Assembly: GCA_910577355.1 (NCBI GenBank)
Contig: CAJTMY010000051.1
Span: forward strand, 1-13,111
Direction of reading: 5' to 3'
DNA from: an uncultured Muribaculaceae bacterium
GTDB lineage: Bacteria; Bacteroidota; Bacteroidia; Bacteroidales; Muribaculaceae
Length of the DNA stretch: 13,111 nt
Shown here: positions 1 through 5,824 of the stretch, one piece after another
Position numbering within the stretch: position 1 is the first letter of the stretch
How the letters are laid out: every line of letters starts with the position of its first letter
Notes under the pieces: generated by a model
Told to the model about the DNA's origin: nothing
Databases searched by the model: none
The model's input: the letters and a program-made list of their open reading frames with translations, nothing else
Program-made: the position numbers and the translations under genes

Positions 1-53
1 CACAGGGGTCAATTTAAATAATTTTATGGGGGTCAGTTTGTTGGGAATATCCA
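1..53. mobile_element. Terminal end of an IS21-family-like insertion sequence (partial)
   Basis: Two tandem copies of a GGGGTCA(A/G)TTT unit lie at 5-15 and 29-39, followed by a sequence ending in CA at 53. Read on the minus strand this starts TGGATATTCC and continues with AACTGACCCCC and AATTGACCCC. IS21-family elements have multiple terminal repeats and TG...CA ends, and from memory Bacteroidetes members carry serial TGACCCC units at their ends. The body of the element, istA/istB, would lie to the left of the window. No target-site duplication can be checked because the other end is not visible. The pattern is seen directly; the family is inferred. Confidence 0.5.
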
Positions 54-444
54 CCGTTTCGGAGGGCGCGGGCTTTCCTTGCGATGAACGACAAGGTGAA
101 ATAAGAATCATGTAACATAGTTTGAAATTGTGGTTTAATGGTTACATAAATATAATCATTTTCGCCCAATTTCACAACAGGCAAGCGCAAGAAAATCAAC
201 ACCGTATGGCAAATCCCGTGAACACTTCCGTGAACAGGAAGAAACTTCCGGATTTTGTTCACGAATTATTGTTCGGCAATTTCATCACTTTTCTCCGTTC
301 TGCCGACCTGTTCACGATTAGACGCTCTACAAAGCACGGCTGAATAGGCGTGAAAGAGTTAAAAACGGGGCTAAATCGGCTGTCAAACAGTTAAAAGTAT
401 AAATTGATGTTAAATTTCGCCCGAAATCAACTCAAAATTTCCGA

Positions 445-489
445 AAAGTGGGGTTTTGAACCCTGCGGAGAGTATGCGAACCCCACTTT
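445..489. repeat. Inverted repeat, 11-bp perfect arms
   Basis: AAAGTGGGGTT at 445-455 is exactly complementary to AACCCCACTTT at 479-489, leaving a 23-nt loop. No U-tract follows on either side, so it is not an ordinary terminator. It could be a folded recombination site or part of a structured RNA. Confidence 0.6.
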
Positions 490-549
490 CAAGTTGACAA
501 ATCGCAGAAAAACGCAGAAGATTAGGCTGTTACACTCATCGGTGTTGTC

Positions 550-572
550 ATCGTGAACAAACTGTTCACGAT
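550..572. repeat. Palindrome ATCGTGAACA-AAC-TGTTCACGAT
   Basis: Two 10-nt arms that are perfect reverse complements flank a 3-nt centre. It contains two of the seven TGTTCACG copies, and a further copy follows at 579-586. The geometry suits a dimeric DNA-binding protein site. It lies 125 bp beyond the 3' end of the tRNA-Lys gene. Confidence 0.7.
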
Positions 573-644
573 TTTGGCTGTTCACGAATTGCACACCTCT
601 GAACCCTATAATGTGCGTCATTTTGCCGGATAGTGACATTACAA

Positions 645-677
645 AAATCGCTGAAACTGTCTTAGTTTCAGCGATTT
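645..677 (-). terminator. Intrinsic terminator of tRNA-Lys
   Basis: A perfect 14-bp stem (645-658 with 664-677) closes a 5-nt loop. The core 11-bp arm is TCGCTGAAACT. Read on the minus strand, the stem ends in a run of T. It sits 21 nt downstream of the encoded CCA end of the tRNA gene, which fits termination of a monocistronic tRNA transcript. Confidence 0.85.
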
Positions 678-698
678 GCTTGATTTTGCCGTTTGGCT

Positions 699-774
699 TG
701 GTGACCCCGGAGAGGCTCGAACTCTCGACCCACTGATTAAGAGTCAGTTGCTCTACCAACTGAGCTACGGAGTC
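699..774 (-). tRNA. tRNA-Lys (anticodon CTT)
   Basis: On the minus strand this folds as a full 76-nt cloverleaf. The acceptor arm GACTCCG pairs with CGGGGTC with one T-G wobble. The D arm is GCTC/GAGC, the anticodon stem is ACTGA/TCAGT and the anticodon loop is CTCTTAA, which gives anticodon CTT and reads lysine AAG. The T arm is GAGAG-TTCGAGC-CTCTC. The discriminator is A at 702 and the CCA end is encoded at 699-701. The gene has its own promoter and terminator. tRNA genes are common integration targets, and an element using its 3' end would extend toward lower coordinates. Confidence 0.97.
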
Positions 775-796
775 TTTTCTTTTCCTGTTTGCGGTG

Positions 797-828
797 CAAA
801 GTTAAGAACTTTTATTTATTTGGCCAAA
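797..828 (-). promoter_or_regulatory. Bacteroidetes-type promoter of tRNA-Lys
   Basis: On the minus strand a TTTG (-33 box, 825-828) is followed after exactly 20 nt by TAACTTTG (-7 box TAnnTTTG, 797-804). Transcription would begin near 790, leaving a leader of about 15 nt before the tRNA 5' end at 774. Both boxes match the consensus for the Bacteroidetes primary sigma factor. Confidence 0.85.
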
Positions 829-1221
829 TTTTTTGATGTGTTTTTTATTGTGTGTTGAGTTTTTTAGTAGAGAACAGGTTCTATTGGCAAGCGCAAAAAA
901 ATATGGATATCTTTGAAGCTTTGTTATTTAGTAGCTGAAAAATTGTGTTTTTTCGGTGTCTGAAGTCCAAGGATTTTTTAGAGGTCTTTCATTAATATGA
1001 TATTGCCCTTTAATGTATATCTTCAAGGTATGATCTTTCTGGGATCAGCCCTCAGGAAGGGATTCGTGTAAGATCTTATTTGTGTTCTCGACAGCCCGGT
1101 GTCGGGCGGTGTTGTATGGAGCTGCAAATATAAACTGTGCATCCGATGATCTTTCTGGACAGATCTGTTTTTGGAATCCTAAGCTGTTAAAAAAATGTCT
1201 GCTTGAAAAAGATGTGCAGTC
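829..1221. other. Gene-free interval between the six-gene operon and tRNA-Lys
   Basis: I see no gene on either strand. A 13-bp direct repeat, ATGATCTTTCTGG, occurs at 1030-1042 and 1146-1158. A minus-strand -7-like box, TATATTTG, lies at 1126-1133, but no TTTG sits 20 nt upstream of it. Short GC hairpins follow around 1090-1108. A small RNA transcribed leftward is possible but unsupported. No convincing terminator for the upstream operon is visible. Confidence 0.45.
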
Positions 1222-1914
1222 TCAGATCTTCGGCGCTGTATACCGGCATTCGTGCAAAGCAATCCCCTCTCTTGCCGATTCATCCGCCGCAAACTTCAAT
1301 ATCCGCCGGATATTGCCCGCCCGCCGTACAATAGTCTTGGCGGAGAGTCCGTTCATATAATTGACAAGTTCGATATCGGCGGTCATCATATTATGTATCA
1401 TGCGTCCGTATAGAGGGTCACGGAGAATGGTGCGGGCAAGCAGGGATGAGCGCTCCTCTTCGCTCAGGCTTGGATACACATATCCAAAAGTACTGAGATA
1501 CCACAAGCCGTAGTATTCAAATGCAAGCCCAAGTTGCCGGGCGGTTTTTATATGGTTTTCGCCATACTTTTTTAGGGATGCAGGTGTTTTGCCTTTGCAA
1601 TATTGCGGAAAAAGCGTGCCGATGTCATCGAATGTAAAACCGGGATTATTCTCGTCTATAAGATTCTTGCACATCTCTATCGTACAGGCTCCTATCGAGC
1701 TGAACTGTGTGATGTCTCCGGTGTGTGGTAGAGGTATCTCGGCATACTTCAGGAAGTCCAGAAAGCATTGATACGGGGTGTTGAGAATACGCCGTACAAA
1801 GCCTTGAATACGGGTTACCGGTACGACATATGCCTTGTCGTCGAGGACCTTTTCGTTTATCACATCCTCAAAAGCCCGTGAAAAGAATATGTCTGTCGTC
1901 TCCTTGTCAGTCAT
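1222..1914 (-). CDS. Protein of unknown function; last gene of the six-gene operon
   Basis: 230 aa from the ATG at 1914. I do not recognise the family. This start is chosen over a longer in-frame one at 2013 because its ATG overlaps the upstream stop by 8 bp (ATGACTGA), the same geometry as at the radical-SAM/ParB junction. The extra 33 codons would also lie deep inside the upstream gene. The protein is soluble, with no signal peptide or membrane segment. The N-terminal ~110 residues hold a hydrophobic core and a FDDIGTLF stretch. The rest is helix-rich and carries KYGENHIKTARQLGL and then GLSAKTIVRRAGNIRRIL near the C-terminus. From memory, a GLSxxTxxRRxxxI pattern recalls winged-helix tails of some restriction-linked proteins, so DNA binding is a guess. 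It is most likely a partner of the SNF2/nuclease/ParB proteins encoded before it. Confidence 0.8.
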   Translation of the reverse strand: MTDKETTDIFFSRAFEDVINEKVLDDKAYVVPVTRIQGFVRRILNTPYQCFLDFLKYAEIPLPHTGDITQFSSIGACTIEMCKNLIDENNPGFTFDDIGTLFPQYCKGKTPASLKKYGENHIKTARQLGLAFEYYGLWYLSTFGYVYPSLSEEERSSLLARTILRDPLYGRMIHNMMTADIELVNYMNGLSAKTIVRRAGNIRRILKFAADESAREGIALHECRYTAPKI

Positions 1915-2890
1915 GGTCGAGAATGTTGTCGATATGAAGTCTGATTTTACGGAGTTTGAACATAAGTTGTGCATCTGAGATGTAATCCCGGAATGCGGCC
2001 TCCTCTTTGCCAAGGATGTCTATTATTTTCTGAGCCTTTGCCTGCAGGCCTGTGAGCCTGCTCTCGGAACTAACCATATCAAGACCTTCCTCAAGGGTTA
2101 TCTCGCCACGGATAAACTGCCGGATGGCATCCTCGGCATTTTCTCCCGATGCACTTACTATTGTGCCCACCTTGCGTATTTCACGAGCATCGGCAAATTT
2201 ATCTTCCTTTATCATATCGATGATAGATTCTACAATATCATATTGAGGATAATTCTCGTTGGCCTTTTTAATAGACGGATTCTTGAACATCTCGAAATAA
2301 TAGCTCCAGCGCGTGGGCACGACGTCTTCATGTTCTATCATGAGCTGATATACCTGCACATAACGCTTGGCATCGGTAGCCGATATTCCAAGCTCGGCCG
2401 CGATCCCCTCGATAGACTTGCGCGACTGTCTTATATGACGGTATAGATATCCCGCCTGCTCAAACGGTTGCCATGGAGTCTTGCCGATGATATGGAGGGT
2501 GCCGAGCATGGAAAATATGTTCTGTTCCGTGACATCCGATGGCAGCACTATCGCCCTTATATATCCCCATTTCACCGCGTCGCTTGCCGCCAGCAGCCGG
2601 TAGGCCGCGAGGCGGCTGTTTCCCTCAAGCACTATATTGTCCTTTACGATGATGGGATCCATGAGTCCGTCATGGGCAATGATGCTTTGTCTCAATTTCT
2701 TGACATGTTCCATGCCTTTCATCAGTTTCTCTATGTCTTCCTGCGACGGAGAATCACCGAGGCTGGTGTCGACTATGGTCTTGATACGCGGATTCTCGGT
2801 ATAGAACAATAATTCTGCCTGATTGACATCTTTTTCTTCTGCATGAATGTCGGTGCCGTCAATACGGACAATCTTTTGTGTTGTTTCCAT
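1907..2890 (-). CDS. ParB/Srx-fold N-terminal domain protein (second paralogue)
   Basis: 327 aa. The N-terminal half has the ParB-box order: ENPRIK (32-37), LRQSI...GLMDPIIVKDN (66-85) and VLEGNSRLAAYRLL (87-100). The last replaces the usual GERR with GNSR. A second block, HIIGKTPWQPFEQAGYL (133-149), is followed by a helix-turn-helix-like stretch SIEGIAAELGISATDAKRY (159-177). ParB-fold domains bind DNA and often CTP, and relatives act as nucleases, kinases or sulfiredoxins; which activity applies here is unknown. The stop overlaps the next gene by 8 bp, and it starts 8 nt after the SNF2 stop. There is no ParA-type ATPase beside it, so chromosome or plasmid partition is unlikely. It shares the motif pair with the 4778-5824 product, which suggests an old duplication or a heterodimer. 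Confidence 0.88.
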   Translation of the reverse strand: METTQKIVRIDGTDIHAEEKDVNQAELLFYTENPRIKTIVDTSLGDSPSQEDIEKLMKGMEHVKKLRQSIIAHDGLMDPIIVKDNIVLEGNSRLAAYRLLAASDAVKWGYIRAIVLPSDVTEQNIFSMLGTLHIIGKTPWQPFEQAGYLYRHIRQSRKSIEGIAAELGISATDAKRYVQVYQLMIEHEDVVPTRWSYYFEMFKNPSIKKANENYPQYDIVESIIDMIKEDKFADAREIRKVGTIVSASGENAEDAIRQFIRGEITLEEGLDMVSSESRLTGLQAKAQKIIDILGKEEAAFRDYISDAQLMFKLRKIRLHIDNILDHD

Positions 2891-2898
2891 GATAAATA

Positions 2899-4368
2899 TT
2901 ATATGGGGTTGAGTATCTGTTGTACTATATGTGCAAAACTATAATCGGCTGTCTCCCGGTATTGCCCGACAGACACATCGCCCTGCGCAAGAAGAGCGGC
3001 CTGTCTCTTGGCTTCGAGCAGCTTGCTTATCCATAGATCGATGCTGTCATCGACCATAAGATTGTATATATGGCAATCCTTCGTCTGGGATATGCGGTGT
3101 ATGCGGTCCTGGGCCTGCAGATAGTCGTCGAGATTGAAACCGCGGTCATAGAATATGGCGTGGTTGGCATTTGTGAGGGTAAGCCCTTCTTTGGCCGATT
3201 GCGGAGTGGCAAATAGCAGCCGTGCACTTCCCTCCTTGAATGCCGCCACCGAGCGGGTTCTGTCATATACACTCATCTTTCCGGTTATCTTCACCGCTCC
3301 CAACGATTTATACTTTCTGCATAGTGAGTCTACATTTCCTGTAAATATCGACCATACTATCGCTTGTTCTCCCTCTCCGGTAATTTTATCGACAAGTTTG
3401 TCGAGAGCAACCGCTTTGGCCGGAATGCCTCTGTATGCATTATCTATTATAGCCGGATTGGAGGTTATCTGCACCAGTCTCAGCAATCTCTTTATGGCTT
3501 CCGGAGATTCGTCGAGAACGGTCTTGTCTCCACGGCGCAGTTCGAGCTGCATTTCTTTGCGCATGCGCTCGTACATGTCCTGCTGACACTGCTCGAACTC
3601 TACATGGATATCATGATAGATTTTCCGGGGAAGGCTTATGATGCCGCTATTCTTTGTCTCGCGTACGGTAAATGGCTTTATGCGGCCGAAGATCGAGGCT
3701 ATTGTATCCTCGAAGGCTTTACGTCTGTGCTTGTCATTCTCAAGGCTGTTGTTGAGATCGGTCGCGTGTTTGAATTCGCTGAAATCGGAGCCGAGAGACA
3801 ATCCTCCGTCAAGAAAAAATATCTGAGCCCATATGTCGTATGGTCGGTTGGCGACAGGTGTGCCTGTCATTATCACTTTTATATTGAACAATGGAGCAAG
3901 CTCGAAGAAGTCGCGGGTGAGTTTTGCATCGGGATTCTTGATCTTGGCCGACTCATCGACAACCACAGCTACATTGCGGCTCTTCAGGAATAAGCGCAGA
4001 CGCTCTTTCTCGGCCGATACTGTCTCGAAATTTGTGATGATTATCCTTGATGCGCTGTTAAGGACATAGTAGTTTGCGGATTTATTGCTGTCGAGGATTT
4101 TGGATCTCAGACATGTATGACCGGAAATCTCATCCACCCAGTTGGCGACAAGAGTCTTTTTCGTAACAACCAGAACGGTATCGATATCCCGATATTGCAG
4201 CCAGTAAAGAATCAGGTCTATGGCGATCTTGGTCTTGCCGAGTCCCTGTTCATGAAAAATGGCGGCATAGTTGAGGTCGCGCACGGACATATATGCCTCG
4301 TGCTGATAAGGGAATGCTTCGTATTTTGCATCCATCGGCTGGCGGCTGTTGTGTATTATCCGCATCAT
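2899..4368 (-). CDS. SNF2-family (SF2) DNA helicase/translocase, phage-like
   Basis: 489 aa, single-unit SNF2 motor with no extra domains. Visible motifs are Q-like FPYQHEAY (19-26), Walker A HEQGLGKT (39-46), Ia LVVTKKTLVANW (66-77), motif II VVDESAKIKN (136-145), III MTGTPVANRPYDIW (167-180), V EGLTLTNANHAIFYD (394-408) and VI QAQDRIHRISQ (418-428). SNF2 proteins translocate on double-stranded DNA using ATP and often remodel bound proteins or feed a nuclease. The DESAKIKN form, rather than DEAH, resembles the compact SNF2 helicases of phages, which I recall are often coded beside a small nuclease, as here. The start ATG overlaps the nuclease stop (ATGATGA); the ATG three bases later is an equal alternative. 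It ends 8 nt before the second ParB-like gene. Confidence 0.95.
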   Translation of the reverse strand: MMRIIHNSRQPMDAKYEAFPYQHEAYMSVRDLNYAAIFHEQGLGKTKIAIDLILYWLQYRDIDTVLVVTKKTLVANWVDEISGHTCLRSKILDSNKSANYYVLNSASRIIITNFETVSAEKERLRLFLKSRNVAVVVDESAKIKNPDAKLTRDFFELAPLFNIKVIMTGTPVANRPYDIWAQIFFLDGGLSLGSDFSEFKHATDLNNSLENDKHRRKAFEDTIASIFGRIKPFTVRETKNSGIISLPRKIYHDIHVEFEQCQQDMYERMRKEMQLELRRGDKTVLDESPEAIKRLLRLVQITSNPAIIDNAYRGIPAKAVALDKLVDKITGEGEQAIVWSIFTGNVDSLCRKYKSLGAVKITGKMSVYDRTRSVAAFKEGSARLLFATPQSAKEGLTLTNANHAIFYDRGFNLDDYLQAQDRIHRISQTKDCHIYNLMVDDSIDLWISKLLEAKRQAALLAQGDVSVGQYRETADYSFAHIVQQILNPI

Positions 4369-4778
4369 ATTGTCGCAGGGGAATGATAAGGAGCCAGAAT
4401 ATGAAATGTTATGTCGCCGAGACCCAGCCTGCGTTTTTTGCGTATCGCCATATTCTTTAGCTCGGGGAAAGAGACAAACGAGCAGGAAAGTATGATATGG
4501 CGTTCGAGACTGAATATGCGGGTATGTTCTATATATGCATCAAGCTGGATTTCGGTATGGCTGTTATCAATGTCATGGTCGGTTTTGGCCTCGCCTATTG
4601 CGATGATGTCGTTGTCGCGGTAATATACATCGGGGTAGTATCTGTTCATGGCCTGAGTGGTGCGGCCGGCGAAATCGGGCAGTTCGGCCTCGATAAGCGA
4701 TGCCATACAACCGGACCATGACGCAATGTACTCGACAATACGCCTTACATAATTCATATGCGCTATGGATTCTGCCAT
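4365..4778 (-). CDS. Small PD-(D/E)xK superfamily nuclease (predicted)
   Basis: 137 aa. A PD-(D/E)xK core is readable: YPDVYYRDNDIIAIGEAKT, with Asp50, Glu63 and Lys65 as likely metal and catalytic residues. SHTEIQLDAY follows, where Gln78 sits at the usual downstream position. The N-terminal helix contains Glu28 and Glu30. The domain occupies the whole protein, so targeting is presumably supplied by partners. The ATG at 4778 shares a base with the stop of the upstream ParB-like gene (TGATG); a GTG at 4781 would be an alternative start. The stop overlaps the SNF2 start by 4 bp, so nuclease and motor are probably made in equal amounts and act together. In many phages the same place beside SNF2 is taken by a VRR-NUC nuclease. 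Family assignment rests on the motif only. Confidence 0.82.
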   Translation of the reverse strand: MAESIAHMNYVRRIVEYIASWSGCMASLIEAELPDFAGRTTQAMNRYYPDVYYRDNDIIAIGEAKTDHDIDNSHTEIQLDAYIEHTRIFSLERHIILSCSFVSFPELKNMAIRKKRRLGLGDITFHILAPYHSPATI

Positions 4779-5824
4779 CACTCAGCGGTCTCTATCTGTT
4801 CCAATACAAAATCCGTAATCCTTTTAAGCAGTTTGAGATGATGTACTGTCCTTGAGGCATCAGCATCCTCGCCTCGGGCCATACACGTTATCTCGTCATA
4901 GTCGAGGGCATCGACCTTCTGCCGCAACGCCCGGAGAAGAGTCTCCATGGGATATTTGCTGAGATCGGTCTTTGTCTGCCGGGCAGCATTCACCACTTTC
5001 TCAGCTTCCGACAGATTCTTCTTGAGAAAAACCGTCCGTGCCTCCGGATTGGCCATTATATCGGGAAGCTCGCGTACGCCGAGCGCTTTATCGACATTGC
5101 CTTCCGCCACCCATTCGGCGAACTTCGATTCATCAAACCCTTGCCGTGTTATACTGCGGCGGACGACAGGAGTAAGGAACTCCTGAAATTTTGAAAATGA
5201 ACGAGGCTCGAAATCATAACCGTGCTTATCCACATAAGTACGATAATGGTCTTCCATATAGACATACGTATCTATCGACTTTCTGATTTCAGTCTTTCGT
5301 CCGCCGCAAAGATCGACGAGCTGATCCATCGGCATATGCTCAAGAGTACTGAGCTCCCACAGATATTTTGCCTTGGAATATGGATCCCATTCGCGCGGGC
5401 CGACAAGGTGCGACTGGAGACGTATCTCATGTTTCTCCAACGGTGTAAGGCCATGATACACCATTGCCGGGATGCGGCTCCAGATGGAATCTCCTGTCTC
5501 GGTATAGAATTCCTTGTAGATATATAGCCGGGTATTGCCCTCGATGGCGACGTAAGTGCCGTCCGGCTCAAGATTTACAATGATCGGATGTATGATGCCC
5601 TTGCTGGTGCGGATTGAATCGCGCAATGCGCTGAACGACATCTGCCTTTCGCCTGAGCTTGATGAATTGCTCAGAGCCAGCGCGATACTGTCGGCCGTTA
5701 TTTCTCCGGCATATATCTCAAGAAAATGTTTTATACGGGGATTGCTGCGGTCAAGAACGATATCCTCAATCGGCAGATTTAAAAGTTTTGAGTTATCCAT
5801 GGTTGTAGGGTATTGATCAGCCAT
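4778..5824 (-). CDS. ParB/Srx-fold N-terminal domain protein (first paralogue)
   Basis: 348 aa. ParB-like blocks are DRSNPRIKHF (25-34), LRDSIRTSKGIIHPIIV (67-83), YVAIEGNTRLYIYKEF (91-106) and HLVGPREWDPYSKAKYL (139-155). As in the other ParB-like gene, GERR is replaced, here by GNTR, and an H-x-x-G...W-x-P block follows. Compared with the 1907-2890 product there is an insertion between the first two blocks (about 37-62). The C-terminal half (200-348) is helical and charged, without a recognisable DNA-binding motif. The start ATG at 5824 overlaps the radical-SAM stop by 8 bp (ATGGCTGA); a Met at codon 9 is a possible alternative. It directly precedes the nuclease gene. DNA recognition, nucleotide-dependent clamping or base-modification activity are all possible; partition is unlikely without a ParA. 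Confidence 0.88.
   Translation of the reverse strand: MADQYPTTMDNSKLLNLPIEDIVLDRSNPRIKHFLEIYAGEITADSIALALSNSSSSGERQMSFSALRDSIRTSKGIIHPIIVNLEPDGTYVAIEGNTRLYIYKEFYTETGDSIWSRIPAMVYHGLTPLEKHEIRLQSHLVGPREWDPYSKAKYLWELSTLEHMPMDQLVDLCGGRKTEIRKSIDTYVYMEDHYRTYVDKHGYDFEPRSFSKFQEFLTPVVRRSITRQGFDESKFAEWVAEGNVDKALGVRELPDIMANPEARTVFLKKNLSEAEKVVNAARQTKTDLSKYPMETLLRALRQKVDALDYDEITCMARGEDADASRTVHHLKLLKRITDFVLEQIETAE

Larger units (their letters stand above)
217..586. repeat. Seven-copy TGTTCACG / CGTGAACA motif cluster
   Basis: Exact 8-mers occur at 217-224, 229-236 and 552-559 as CGTGAACA, and at 256-263, 309-316, 563-570 and 579-586 as TGTTCACG. Copies often extend to TGTTCACGA(A/T)T. The copies at 552-559 and 563-570 form a perfect inverted repeat. 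About 0.01 copies would be expected by chance in 370 bp counting both strands, so the cluster is real. Possible roles are arm-type integrase or excisionase sites, iterons, or repressor operators; the sequence does not decide between them. Confidence 0.75.
54..640. other. Gene-free, AT-rich interval with repeated TGTTCACG motifs
   Basis: No convincing coding sequence is present on either strand; the short open frames have no recognisable protein and one runs into the tRNA gene. The stretch carries seven copies of TGTTCACG or its complement, a 10-bp-arm palindrome at 550-572 and an 11-bp-arm hairpin at 445-489. It separates the IS21-like end from the tRNA-Lys terminator. It may be the end or the scar of an integrated element, which is inference. 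Confidence 0.5.

Noticed and set aside
217..586. CRISPR array
   Set aside because: The repeated unit is only 8-11 bp, in both orientations and unevenly spaced, and no cas genes are present.
427..858. Open frames 427-759 (minus) and 676-858 (plus)
   Set aside because: Both read through the tRNA-Lys gene; the plus-strand one gives the GEARTLDPLIKSQLLYQLSYG-type peptide typical of translated tRNA.
1209..1230. Possible terminator overlapping the end of the operon (AAGAT/ATCTT followed by T's)
   Set aside because: The stem is only 5 bp and AT-rich with a long loop, too weak to call.
1915..2013. Longer start for the last operon gene at 2013
   Set aside because: It would overlap the upstream ParB-like gene by over 100 bp; the ATG at 1914 with an ATGACTGA overlap fits the operon better.
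3364..3993. 209-codon open frame on the plus strand
   Set aside because: It lies wholly antisense to the SNF2 gene, whose motifs are complete; the predicted protein has no recognisable pattern.
1222..5824. Reading the ParB-like genes as a plasmid or chromosome partition system
   Set aside because: No ParA-type ATPase and no parS-like repeats lie beside them, and the GERR motif is changed in both.
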